A stretch of DNA of 64,000 nucleotides from Telluria beijingensis (GTDB taxonomy: Bacteria > Pseudomonadota > Gammaproteobacteria > Burkholderiales > Burkholderiaceae_D), in the NCBI RefSeq assembly GCF_030770395.1, contig NZ_CP132480.1, positions 3,687,072 to 3,751,071 of the forward strand, read 5' to 3'. Below, one piece after another: positions 55,246 through 63,163 of the stretch. Position numbers and translations under genes: made by a program. Numbering within the stretch: position 1 is the stretch's first letter; each line of letters starts with the position of its first letter. The notes beneath the pieces were generated by a model. The model was not told the DNA's origin, ran no database searches, and saw only the letters and a list, made by a program, of their open reading frames with translations.

Positions 55246-55698
55246 ATGCGACACCTGATGCCAGCCGGCCTGATCGCCGCCGCCCTGTTCGCCCTGCCCG
55301 TCGCCGCCATCGCGCAGAACGCCTCCCCGGTCGGCGCCTGGAAGACCATCGACGACAAGACCGGCAAGCCGAAGGCGCTGGTGCGCATCACCGAAGAAGG
55401 TGGCGTGCTCACCGGCAAGATCGAAAAGCTGTACCGCGATCCGTCCGAAGACCAGAACCCGAAATGCGTGAAATGCACCGACGCGCGCAAGGACCAGCCG
55501 ATGATCGGCATGACGATCCTCTCGGGCCTCAAGAAGGATGGCAATGAATACACCGGCGGCGAGATCCTCGACCCGGCCGCCGGCAAGACCTACAAGAGCA
55601 AGGCCAGCCTGGCCGACAACGGCAGCAAGCTCGAAGTGCGCGGCTATATCGGGGCGCCGATGTTCGGCCGCACCCAGACCTGGCAGCGCGAACAATAA
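55246..55698 (+). CDS. DUF2147 family periplasmic protein
   Basis: A 150-residue exported protein with signal peptide ending AAIAQ, then the DUF2147 domain: 'PVGAWKTIDDKTGKPKALVR', 'GKIEKLYRDP', a Cys pair CVKC, 'GGEILDPAAGKTYKSKASL' and 'LEVRGYIGAPMFGRTQTW'. The fold is a small lipocalin-like barrel; its ligand is unknown. GGAG lies upstream of the ATG. A TACACT near 55207 is a candidate -10. A good intrinsic terminator follows the gene. Confidence 0.88.
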   Translation: MRHLMPAGLIAAALFALPVAAIAQNASPVGAWKTIDDKTGKPKALVRITEEGGVLTGKIEKLYRDPSEDQNPKCVKCTDARKDQPMIGMTILSGLKKDGNEYTGGEILDPAAGKTYKSKASLADNGSKLEVRGYIGAPMFGRTQTWQREQ

Positions 55699-55706
55699 TC
55701 GTTACC

Positions 55707-55730
55707 ACGGCCCGGCGACGGGCCGTTTTT
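55707..55730 (+). terminator. Intrinsic terminator after the DUF2147 gene
   Basis: A perfect 8-bp stem ACGGCCCG / CGGGCCGT closed by a GNRA-type GCGA loop, followed by TTTTTC. It lies 8 nt after the stop and only 7 nt before the ATG of the SMR gene. Confidence 0.9.
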
Positions 55731-55737
55731 CTTCCTG

Positions 55738-56079
55738 ATGACCCTCAATCAAGCCTATATCTTTCTTGGCTTTGCCATCGTCGCCGAAGTGATCGGCACC
55801 ACCGCCCTCAAGGCGTCCGACAGCTTCACCCGTCCCTTGCCGAGTCTGGTCACGGTCGGCTGCTACGCACTGTCGTTCTACCTGCTCACCTTCAGCCTGC
55901 GCGTGCTCCCGACCGGCATCGCCTATGCGATCTGGTCCGGCGTCGGCATCGTGCTCATCTCGCTGGTCAGCTGGCTGTATTTCAGGCAGAGCCTGGACCT
56001 GGCCGCCATCGCCGGCCTGGCCCTGATCATCGCCGGAGTGCTGGTGATTAACCTGTTTTCGAAGAGCGTCGGGCACTAG
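55738..56079 (+). CDS. Small multidrug resistance (SMR) family transporter, EmrE-like
   Basis: A 113-residue four-helix membrane protein of the SMR family. The essential Glu17 lies in 'GFAIVAEVIGTTALK', and 'GIAYAIWSGVGIVLIS' with the conserved Tyr/Trp is present. These proteins export quaternary ammonium compounds, polyaromatic cations or guanidinium by proton exchange. The ATG is not preceded by a Shine-Dalgarno and sits right behind a terminator, so its expression route is unclear. Confidence 0.9.
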   Translation: MTLNQAYIFLGFAIVAEVIGTTALKASDSFTRPLPSLVTVGCYALSFYLLTFSLRVLPTGIAYAIWSGVGIVLISLVSWLYFRQSLDLAAIAGLALIIAGVLVINLFSKSVGH

Positions 56080-56190
56080 CGCACGCTTGATTCACGCCCC
56101 GCGCAATGTGGGCTATGCTTACGCAAGAATCACGTCAACCGCGACGTGTTGCCGAGCGTTACTTCCAGCCCACCATCGACCACTGGCGCC

Positions 56191-56712
56191 ATGAAACCGA
56201 CTTCCGTATCGCGTGCCGCACGCCCCGTCTTCCGCGGACGGGCCATGCGCGTGATTCGCCTGCTCAGCCTGGCCGGCGGCGTGTTCGGCATCCTGTTGCC
56301 GGCCGCGCTGCTGGCCTCGACCGCGCACGGCATCCCGGACTGGGTCGAGCCGTACATCGTGCTGGTCGGCGTGGCGCTCGGCTCGGGCGGCTTCTTTTTG
56401 GTGGCGATGGCCGGCTACCGCATGAACCGCGATCCGATGCTGCGCTCGTTCGCGGCCCTGCTCCTGATGCTGCCGTTCAGCGCCAGCGGCATCGTGATCT
56501 GGCATGCCAGCAATATGCTGATGGTCTACCTGTGCACCTTCCTGCTGATGCTGACGATCCTGATCTATTTCAGCTTCATCTATCCGCTGACCCACGTGCC
56601 GCAACAGCAGATCGTGCCCAGGACGCCATCGAAGCGCGGGCCGAAGCCGATCCAGTGGACGCCGCTGCGGCGCACCGCCCAGCGCGAGCGCACCCCCACG
56701 CAGACGCTGTAA
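56191..56712 (+). CDS. Four-helix membrane protein, paralogue of the one at 60.5 kb
   Basis: A 173-residue inner-membrane protein with a basic N-terminus, four hydrophobic helices and a basic C-terminal tail ('RTPSKRGPKPIQW'). The core 'RVIRLLSLAGGVFGILLPA', then 'GFFLVAMAGYRMNRDPMLRS', aligns with the protein at 60461-60814. No family is known to me. The ATG at 56191 is preferred over the GTG at 56146, but the Shine-Dalgarno is weak; a start at 56245 is also possible. It converges on the response regulator. Confidence 0.62.
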   Translation: MKPTSVSRAARPVFRGRAMRVIRLLSLAGGVFGILLPAALLASTAHGIPDWVEPYIVLVGVALGSGGFFLVAMAGYRMNRDPMLRSFAALLLMLPFSASGIVIWHASNMLMVYLCTFLLMLTILIYFSFIYPLTHVPQQQIVPRTPSKRGPKPIQWTPLRRTAQRERTPTQTL

Positions 56713-56719
56713 GCGGTTG

Positions 56720-57325
56720 CTACAGCCACCCGGCATCGCGCGCCATCCGGTACGCTTCCACCCGGTTGCCGGCACCCAGCTTGCTGATCGCCTCCGACAG
56801 GTAGTTGCGCACCGTGCCCTCCGACAGGTGGACCTGGCGCGCGATCTCGCCGCTCGAGCGGCCCTCGCCCGCCAGCCGCAGTACCTGGCGTTCGCGCTCG
56901 GTCAGCGGGTCGCTGCCGCCGTTCCAGCTTTCCAGCGCCAGTTCGGGCGCGATCGCCCGGCCGCCGCCATGCACCGCGCGGATGGCGTCGGCCAGCGCCT
57001 CGACCGGCGCATCCTTGAGCAGGTAGCCGCGCACGCCGGCCTCCATGGCGCGCCGCAGGTAGCCGCTGCGGGCGAAGGTGGTCACCACCACCACCTTGCA
57101 GGCCAGCCTGCGCTCGGCCAGTGCCTGCGCCAGTTCGATCCCGGTCATGTGCGGCATCTCGATATCGGTCAGCACGATGTCGGGCATGAGCCGCTCGCAC
57201 AGGGCCAGCGCCTCGCGGCCATCGAGGGCCGCGCCGACCACCTCGACGTCCGGCTCCAGCCGCAGCAGCGCGCTCAGGGCCCCCAGCACCAGTTTCTGGT
57301 CTTCGGCGATCAGGACGCGGATCAT
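56720..57325 (-). CDS. NarL/LuxR-family response regulator (DesR-like)
   Basis: A 201-residue regulator with receiver domain (phospho-Asp in 'DIVLTDIEMPHMTG') and a GerE helix-turn-helix ('LAGEGRSSGEIARQVHLSEG'). It is most like DesR/LiaR-type regulators. Its start overlaps the kinase stop (ATGA), so it is the kinase's partner. The palindrome ATGACAACTGTCAT at 60334-60347, upstream of the same gene cluster, is a candidate binding site. Confidence 0.93.
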   Translation of the reverse strand: MIRVLIAEDQKLVLGALSALLRLEPDVEVVGAALDGREALALCERLMPDIVLTDIEMPHMTGIELAQALAERRLACKVVVVTTFARSGYLRRAMEAGVRGYLLKDAPVEALADAIRAVHGGGRAIAPELALESWNGGSDPLTERERQVLRLAGEGRSSGEIARQVHLSEGTVRNYLSEAISKLGAGNRVEAYRMARDAGWL

Positions 57326-58431
57326 GCCGGCACCTGCAATTCGAGCGCCAGGCCGTCGCCGGCCGCGAGCTTGAGACGGCCGCCGAGCGCCGCCACCCGT
57401 TCCTGCATGCCGGCCAGGCCGTTACCGTGCCGCAGTTCATCCGTATTGCGCAGCCGGCCATCGTCATGCACGCGCAAGACCGCATTGCCTTGCTCGCGGC
57501 TCAGCGACAGCGTGCAGCGCGACGCCCGGGCGTGACGCACGATATTCGTCACCGCTTCACGCACCGCCAGCGCCACTACGTGTTCCACCGCCGGGGCCAG
57601 GTCGATGCGCTCGACCCGTTCGTCAAGCACGACGTCGGCCGCCTGCAGGCTGGCGCGGGCGCTGGCCAGGGCCTGGGCCAGGCCGCTTTCGCGGTAGCCG
57701 GTGACGGCCGTGCGCACCTCGGCCAGGGCGGTGCGCGCACTGGTCTCGATGTCGGCGATTTCGCGCGCGCAGGCCTCGGGATCGCGCCCGGCCAGCTTGC
57801 GCGCCAGCTCGGCCTTGAGGGCGATCAGCGACAGCGAATGGCCGAGCAGGTCGTGCAGGTCGCGCGAGATGCGTTCGCGCTCGGCGATGCGCGCCATGTG
57901 CTCGACTTCTTCCTGCTTGCGCAGCAACTGGGCGCGGGCCGCGCGCTGGCGCTCGTCCATCAGCGTCGACAGGCCCACCGGCAGGCCGACCAGCATCAGC
58001 GGCATCAGGAACATCATCTGCATCGGGCCCTCGATCACAAACGACGCCGCCACCCCGGCGCCGACCACCGCCAGCATGCCGCCGACGGCGCGCCGCGCCA
58101 GCGGGATGCGGGCGCACATGGCGCAGGCGAAGATGAAGAAGCTGGCGGCGCCCGGATTCCAGCGCGCCCACAGGGCGCCGATCACGCAGCCGGCCGCCAC
58201 GCAGGCGTGGACCTGCCAGCCGCGCGCCCAGTAACTGCAGCAGTACAGCGCGAAGAAGGCCACCAGCGTCAGCGCCAGCAGGACTACTTCCAGCGCGCTA
58301 GGCGTCACGTAGGCGAACTTCCAGAACAGGTAGCCCAGCGACAGCAGCCACAGGTATTGGCGCTTGCCGTATTCGGGCGGGATCCAGGGCCGTGCCAGCG
58401 CCTGCCGCAAAGTCGTCATCATCGGCTCCAT
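57322..58431 (-). CDS. Sensor histidine kinase (DesK-like, HisKA_3)
   Basis: A 369-residue membrane kinase with about five hydrophobic helices in the N-terminal half, a dimerisation helix with His in 'RERISRDLHDLLGHSLSLIA', and a HATPase with 'REAVTNIVRHA' and 'DDGR...GNGLAGMQERV'. DesK of Bacillus senses membrane thickness through a similar many-helix domain; a similar role is an inference. The start at 58431 has a Shine-Dalgarno within tandem TAGGAACGA repeats. It overlaps the regulator and lies 14 bp after the amidohydrolase. Confidence 0.9.
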   Translation of the reverse strand: MEPMMTTLRQALARPWIPPEYGKRQYLWLLSLGYLFWKFAYVTPSALEVVLLALTLVAFFALYCCSYWARGWQVHACVAAGCVIGALWARWNPGAASFFIFACAMCARIPLARRAVGGMLAVVGAGVAASFVIEGPMQMMFLMPLMLVGLPVGLSTLMDERQRAARAQLLRKQEEVEHMARIAERERISRDLHDLLGHSLSLIALKAELARKLAGRDPEACAREIADIETSARTALAEVRTAVTGYRESGLAQALASARASLQAADVVLDERVERIDLAPAVEHVVALAVREAVTNIVRHARASRCTLSLSREQGNAVLRVHDDGRLRNTDELRHGNGLAGMQERVAALGGRLKLAAGDGLALELQVPA

Positions 58432-58454
58432 CGTTCCTATCGTTCCTAGCGTTC
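58431..58454 (-). repeat. Tandem 9-bp repeat over the kinase ribosome binding site
   Basis: On the minus strand TAGGAACGA occurs twice in tandem, preceded by a degenerate copy (TGGAACGC). The unit contains the amidohydrolase stop TAG and the kinase Shine-Dalgarno AGGAA. Confidence 0.7.
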
Positions 58455-60254
58455 CAGCAGGCGCACGTCGGCAAGTTCGAAGCGGTAGTCGCCCGGTTTC
58501 GGTCCGGCACTGAATGCTAGCATGGCGACGGCGGCCGGATCGATGCCGGCGAAGGCGCTCAGCGGCATGCTCACTTCCTGCCATTCGGCCCCGGCGGTGA
58601 ACGGCTGCAGGCGCGGCGTGCGGTCGCCGGCGCCCATCATCATGACCTGGTAGGTCTTGCCGTCGCCGCGCACCTTGAAGCGCAATACCTTTGCCGCGCT
58701 CAGGTCGGCCGACTGCATCGGCTGCGCGCCCGGCATGAAGGCCACGCTGGACCAGGCGAACGGCAGGCCGGGGGCCACGGTGGCCTGCACCGCCAGCGGC
58801 ACCTGGCCGTCGGGCAGCGCAGGCAACACATCGAGCTTGACGGTCGACTTGCCGCCGGCGAACTGGTCGGTCGACGCAATCCAGCCGGCGCCGAATGGAC
58901 TGCCCAGCTTGCCCTTGCTGAACTGGCTGATGCGGCCATCGGCCGGCAAGGCCTGGCGCACGGCGCCGCTGTTCTCCTTGGCCACCAGTTCGCGCCGCGC
59001 CTCGCGCAGCGGATTGGCGCTCTGGCCATCCTTCCACACTTCGACGATGCGGCGCGTGGCCTTGATGTCGGCGGCCGGATTGCCGTCGACCAGCAGCAGG
59101 TCGGCCTTGCAGCCGGCCGCGATACAGCCGCGCCGGCCCAGCTTGAACACGGTGGCCGGCACGCTGGTGGCCGCGGCCAGGGCGTCGACCGGGCTCAGCC
59201 CGGCTTCGACGAGGGCCGCCATTTCGCGGTGCATGCTCAGGCCGTAATGGGTGCCGGGATTGCCGGCATCGCTCCCGGCCAGCACCGGCACGTCGTGGCG
59301 GCGCAGCGCGGCGGTCATCGCCTTCGGCAAGGCCAGTTGCTGGCGTGGACGCGCGCCGATGCTGCCCTTGAGAATGGCGGCGCTCTCGCGATCGACCAGG
59401 GCGGCCAGAGTCGCATCGTTCAGCAATTGTTCGCTTGCGCCGCCGGCCTCGCTTTCCAGCACCGCGAAGGTCGGGATCACGAACGCCCCCTTGCGCTTGG
59501 CCAGCTGCGCCAGGCTGTCGATGCGTTCCTGCGCCAGCGGCGCACCGAGGAACAGGTGGACCAGGCCATCGACGCCCGCCTCCAGCATGGCGCGTGCATC
59601 GGCTTCGGTGCTGACGTGGACCACCGCCAGCTTGCCGCGCCGGTGGGCCGCCTCCACCAGGGCCCTGGCGGTCGGCAGGTCGAGCGTGTTCATGCCGCCC
59701 GCCTTCTGGCCGCCGCCGATCAGCACAATCTTGATGAAGTCCGACCCTTCGGCGATGCGCGCATCGACGAAGGCCTGCGCTTCGCTGGGCTGGGTCAGGG
59801 TCGGGATCGGCATGCCGAACTGGGTGCCGTGGCCCTTCGGCGCCGTGGCCAGGGTGCCGGCGGAGAACATGTCGGCGCGCTGCGTGTTCTGCCCGGCCGC
59901 CATCGCGCGTTTTACTTCCTGCATCAGGGGCACGGCGGTGAACATGTCGATCTGGGTGGTCACGCCGAACAGCAGCGGCGCCTCGCTCTGGCGGTAGGCA
60001 TGGGTGTGGGCGTCGATCAGGCCCGGCAGCAGCGTGCGGCCGGCGCCGTCGACGATGCGGGCGTCTTTCGGCGCGGCGCCGCGGAAATCGGCGTCGAGGA
60101 TTTTGTCACCATCGAACAGCACCGAACGGCGTTCGTGCACGGTCTTGCCGTCGAAGACGCGGACGTCCCGGACCAGGGTGGCGGCGGCCAGGGCCATGCT
60201 GGACAGGGTAAAGCCGGTGGCGACGGCGGCTGCTTTCAGGATGAAGTAGGACAT
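58446..60254 (-). CDS. Exported amidohydrolase with C-terminal CIA30-like domain
   Basis: A 602-residue metal-dependent amidohydrolase with a signal peptide ('AAVATGFTLSSMALAAA'). The TIM-barrel has HxH as 'IDAHTHAY', a lysine region 'GSDFIKIVLIGGG', 'LAVVHVSTEADA', 'GVDGLVHLF' and Asp in 'LAGSDAGN'. After about residue 430 a beta-sandwich follows, similar to the CIA30/CBM11-like fold ('SADLSAAKVLRFKVRGDGKTY', 'YRFELADVRLLE'). A similar architecture is seen in imidazolonepropionase-like enzymes. The substrate is unknown. It is transcribed ahead of the DesK/DesR pair. Confidence 0.9.
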   Translation of the reverse strand: MSYFILKAAAVATGFTLSSMALAAATLVRDVRVFDGKTVHERRSVLFDGDKILDADFRGAAPKDARIVDGAGRTLLPGLIDAHTHAYRQSEAPLLFGVTTQIDMFTAVPLMQEVKRAMAAGQNTQRADMFSAGTLATAPKGHGTQFGMPIPTLTQPSEAQAFVDARIAEGSDFIKIVLIGGGQKAGGMNTLDLPTARALVEAAHRRGKLAVVHVSTEADARAMLEAGVDGLVHLFLGAPLAQERIDSLAQLAKRKGAFVIPTFAVLESEAGGASEQLLNDATLAALVDRESAAILKGSIGARPRQQLALPKAMTAALRRHDVPVLAGSDAGNPGTHYGLSMHREMAALVEAGLSPVDALAAATSVPATVFKLGRRGCIAAGCKADLLLVDGNPAADIKATRRIVEVWKDGQSANPLREARRELVAKENSGAVRQALPADGRISQFSKGKLGSPFGAGWIASTDQFAGGKSTVKLDVLPALPDGQVPLAVQATVAPGLPFAWSSVAFMPGAQPMQSADLSAAKVLRFKVRGDGKTYQVMMMGAGDRTPRLQPFTAGAEWQEVSMPLSAFAGIDPAAVAMLAFSAGPKPGDYRFELADVRLLER

Positions 60255-60333
60255 GGTTTCCTCACGGGTTAGTGTGAAACCAGTATGGCAAGGTACCGCC
60301 CTTGCCGACAGGAGCGCTTGCCATCGATTCGGC

Positions 60334-60347
60334 ATGACAACTGTCAT
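60334..60347. promoter_or_regulatory. Operator-like palindrome between amidohydrolase and membrane-protein genes
   Basis: ATGACAACTGTCAT (arms ATGACA / TGTCAT, 2-nt centre) lies 80 bp upstream of the amidohydrolase ATG and 114 bp upstream of the divergent 4-helix protein gene. A related half-site GATGTCAC follows at 60353. NarL-type dimers bind short palindromes of this kind. Confidence 0.62.
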
Positions 60348-60460
60348 CACGAGATGTCACGTCGCGCTGGCGCACGAAGAAACATTCGCCATGGGCATCA
60401 TTTCCCGTGTGATATCTTGCTTTCACTGCCAAGCCGGCAGGACCTTATTCGGGGATGTGC

Positions 60461-60814
60461 ATGATACTGCTGCGACTCGTCAGCCTGATCGCCGGCGTAC
60501 TGGTGCTGATCGCGCCGGCGATCCTGATCCGCGTCGACGGCATGCCCCCGGACACGGGCCGGGCCGGCGCGGCCCTGGCCTGCGTGGTGCTGGCGTCGAG
60601 CGGCTTTATCCTGGTCGGGATGGCCGGCCAGCGCCTGCGCCGCTCGGCCGTACTGCGCACGCTGGCGGCGGTGCTGCTCGGGGTGCCGGTGCTGGCCAGC
60701 GCCGCCCTGCTGTGGCGCGGCAGTTCGCCGGCGGTGCTGTGGCTGGCCGGCGCCGTGATCGGCCTGAGCGCACTGCTGTACCTGACCCTGGTGTACCGGC
60801 CGCTGCGCGCCTGA
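60461..60814 (+). CDS. Four-helix membrane protein, paralogue of the one at 56.2 kb
   Basis: A 117-residue inner-membrane protein with four hydrophobic helices and short ends. 'LLRLVSLIAGVLVLIAPA' and 'GFILVGMAGQRLRRSAVLR' align with 'VIRLLSLAGGVFGILLPA' and 'GFFLVAMAGYRMNRDPMLR' of the protein at 56191-56712, so the two are paralogues. The ATG at 60461 has GGGG at 6 nt; the ATG at 60455 directly abuts it. It is divergent from the amidohydrolase. The function is unknown. Confidence 0.68.
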   Translation: MILLRLVSLIAGVLVLIAPAILIRVDGMPPDTGRAGAALACVVLASSGFILVGMAGQRLRRSAVLRTLAAVLLGVPVLASAALLWRGSSPAVLWLAGAVIGLSALLYLTLVYRPLRA

Positions 60815-60825
60815 GGCGCCCTCGG

Positions 60826-61893
60826 CTATGCCGGCGGCAGGTTATCCCACAAATCGCCCGTCGGGCTGATGCGCGGCGCGGTGACGCCGAAGTGTTGATA
60901 GGCCAGCGGCGTGGCGATCCGTCCGCGCGGCGTGCGCTGCAGGTAGCCCTGCTGGATCAGATACGGCTCGAGCACGTCCTCGATGGTGTCGGCGGCCTCG
61001 CCGATAGCCGCCGCCAGGTTGCCGATGCCGACCGGGCCGCCGGCGAATTTGAATAGCACCGCCTCCAGCAGCTTGCGGTCCATGACGTCGAAGCCGACGG
61101 TGTCGACGTCGAGCATCTTCAAGGCACGGTCAGCGATGTCGCGCACGATCTCGCCGGTGCCCTTCACCTCGGCATAGTCGCGTACGCGGCGCAGCAGGCG
61201 GTTGGCGATACGCGGCGTGCCGCGTGCGCGCTTGGCCACTTCGCGGGCGCCGTCCTCGTCGATCGGCGCGCCGAGCAGCGCGGCGCTGCGCAGCACGATT
61301 TTCGTCAGTTCGTCGACATTGTAGAACTCCAGGCGCGCCACGATGCCGAAGCGGTCGCGCAGCGGATTGGTCAGCATGCCGGCGCGGGTGGTGGCGCCGA
61401 CCAGGGTAAATGGCTGCAGGTCGAGCTTGACCGAGCGCGCGGCCGGGCCTTCGCCGATCATGATGTCGATCTGGTAGTCCTCGAGCGCCGGGTACAGGAT
61501 CTCTTCGACCACCGGCGACAGGCGGTGGATCTCGTCGATGAACAGCACGTCGTTCGGCTCGAGATTGGTGAGCAGCGCCGCCAGGTCACCCGGACGCTCG
61601 AGCACCGGGCCCGAGGTCTGGCGCAGGTTGACGCCCATCTCGCGCGCGATGATGTGGGCCAGCGTGGTCTTGCCCAGGCCCGGTGGACCGAACAGCAGGG
61701 TGTGGTCGAGCGCCTCGCGCCGCTTGCGCGCGGCGCTGATGAATATTTCGAGCTGGTCGCGGATCTTGGCCTGGCCGACGTATTCGTCCAGCTGCTTGGG
61801 ACGCAAGGCGCGTTCGATCGCCTCTTCGTTAGGGGAAGCTGGCGCGGCGTCGATCACGCGCTGTTCGGTAAAGCTGTCGGTCTGGATGCTCAT
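60826..61893 (-). CDS. ruvB: Holliday junction branch-migration ATPase RuvB
   Basis: AAA+ motor of the RuvAB complex that drives branch migration at Holliday junctions. The 355 residues contain '[18 protein letters not shown]', Walker [10 protein letters not shown], Walker B DEIH, sensor '[18 protein letters not shown]' and the C-terminal winged helix ('[19 protein letters not shown]'). It starts 15 bp after ruvA in the ruvC-ruvA-ruvB cluster. Confidence 0.98.
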   Translation of the reverse strand: MSIQTDSFTEQRVIDAAPASPNEEAIERALRPKQLDEYVGQAKIRDQLEIFISAARKRREALDHTLLFGPPGLGKTTLAHIIAREMGVNLRQTSGPVLERPGDLAALLTNLEPNDVLFIDEIHRLSPVVEEILYPALEDYQIDIMIGEGPAARSVKLDLQPFTLVGATTRAGMLTNPLRDRFGIVARLEFYNVDELTKIVLRSAALLGAPIDEDGAREVAKRARGTPRIANRLLRRVRDYAEVKGTGEIVRDIADRALKMLDVDTVGFDVMDRKLLEAVLFKFAGGPVGIGNLAAAIGEAADTIEDVLEPYLIQQGYLQRTPRGRIATPLAYQHFGVTAPRISPTGDLWDNLPPA

Positions 61894-61908
61894 GGCGCGT
61901 TTTTCTCG

Positions 61909-62487
61909 TTAGCCTTTGGACAGCGCCTTCAGGGCGAACTTGATGCCATCCGAGACGTTCGAGCCGGCCGGCATGTTCTTGATCGCGAGGAGCGCTTCCT
62001 TGTCAGAATACCCCAGCGCGGCCAGCGCATTGAGCACGTCCGCCTGCGCGTCGTCGCGGGCCGTGCCGGCGACCATGCCGATGTCGGCGCCCAGCTTGCC
62101 TTTCAGCTCGAGCAGCAGGCGTTCGGCGGTCTTCTTGCCGATGCCCGGCACCTTCACCAGGCGCCCGGTCTCCTGCAAGGTGACGGCCTGCGACAGCTCG
62201 GCCACCGTCATGCCGGACAGGATGGCGAGGGCCATGCGCGCGCCGATGCCGGTGATCTTGATCAGCTGGCGAAAAAGCGCGCGTTCGGACGCCGAGCCGA
62301 AGCCGAACAGCAGGTGGGCGTCCTCGCGCACCACCAGATGGGTGAACAGCACGACTTTTTCGCCGGTGTGCGGCAGGTTGTAGAAAGTGCTCATCGGCAC
62401 GTCGACTTCATAGCCGACGCCATTGCAATCGACCAGCACGTGCGGCGGCGCTTTTTCGAGCAGGATTCCAGAGAGGCGACCGATCAT
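61909..62487 (-). CDS. ruvA: Holliday junction-binding protein RuvA
   Basis: A tetrameric junction-binding protein of 192 residues. It has an N-terminal OB fold ('[20 protein letters not shown]'), two helix-hairpin-helix motifs ('[14 protein letters not shown]' and '[16 protein letters not shown]') and a C-terminal RuvB-contact domain ('[20 protein letters not shown]'). It lies 18 bp after ruvC and 15 bp before ruvB. Confidence 0.98.
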   Translation of the reverse strand: MIGRLSGILLEKAPPHVLVDCNGVGYEVDVPMSTFYNLPHTGEKVVLFTHLVVREDAHLLFGFGSASERALFRQLIKITGIGARMALAILSGMTVAELSQAVTLQETGRLVKVPGIGKKTAERLLLELKGKLGADIGMVAGTARDDAQADVLNALAALGYSDKEALLAIKNMPAGSNVSDGIKFALKALSKG

Positions 62488-62505
62488 CGGTTTTCCTTGA
62501 ATATT

Positions 62506-63045
62506 TTATGAAACGAGGCGGCTGTTCTTCATGCGCAGCGCCTGCCCGGCGGGCGACAAGCCATTGAGCAGCGCCAGCGTATCGATGCTGTGGGCATGGC
62601 AGATCGCCACGCCGAGGGCGTCGGCGGCATCGGTGCCCGGCAGGCCCGGCAGCTTGAGCAGGCGCGCGACCATGTCCTGCACCTGCGGCTTGGCCGCCTT
62701 GCCGGTGCCGACCACGGCCTGCTTGACCTGCACCGCCGTGTATTCGGCCACGTCCAGGTCGGCGCTCACCAGCGCCGTGATCGCCGCACCGCGCGCCTGG
62801 CCCAGCAAGAGCGTGGATTGCGGATTCACGTTGACGAAGACTTTTTCGATGGCGGAACAGGCCGGCTGGTAAGTGGCGATGATTTCGCTGACGCCGGCCA
62901 GGATGACCTTCAGGCGCGGCGGCAACGCGCCTTCCAGCCCGGTCTTGATGGTGCCGGAGGCAATGTAGCGCAGCCGGGCGCCGTGTTTTTCAATGACGCC
63001 GAAGCCCGTCGTGCGCAGGCCCGGGTCGATGCCGAGAATAATCAT
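62506..63045 (-). CDS. ruvC: Crossover junction endodeoxyribonuclease RuvC
   Basis: Resolves Holliday junctions by paired nicks. The 179-residue RNase H-fold protein has the first catalytic Asp in '[16 protein letters not shown]', the Glu in '[15 protein letters not shown]' and the C-terminal Asp pair in '[15 protein letters not shown]'. It is the first gene of the ruv cluster. No LexA box was identified in the 118 bp upstream, so SOS control is not evident. Confidence 0.97.
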   Translation of the reverse strand: MIILGIDPGLRTTGFGVIEKHGARLRYIASGTIKTGLEGALPPRLKVILAGVSEIIATYQPACSAIEKVFVNVNPQSTLLLGQARGAAITALVSADLDVAEYTAVQVKQAVVGTGKAAKPQVQDMVARLLKLPGLPGTDAADALGVAICHAHSIDTLALLNGLSPAGQALRMKNSRLVS

Positions 63046-63121
63046 GGTGGAATGTTACCCCGGCTGGGGGTGTTCGTGGGAAAAATACTGTGCAAAAACA
63101 CAGTTCACCACGCTTCGATCG

Positions 63122-63152
63122 CATCGGGCCGGCCCATTGCGCCGGCCCGATG
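63122..63152. terminator. Strong hairpin downstream of purH
   Basis: A perfect 12-bp stem CATCGGGCCGGC / GCCGGCCCGATG with a 7-nt loop begins 11 bp after the purH stop. No T-run follows on the minus strand, so it may protect the 3' end or terminate weakly rather than act as a classical terminator. Confidence 0.6.
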
Positions 63153-63163
63153 GGGTCGCCGGA

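Noticed and set aside
55700..55737. Guanidine-II (mini-ykkC) riboswitch before the SMR gene, because ACGG occurs twice.
   Set aside because: The ACGG motifs lie in the stem, not in hairpin loops. The structure is a GCGA-capped terminator with a T-run.
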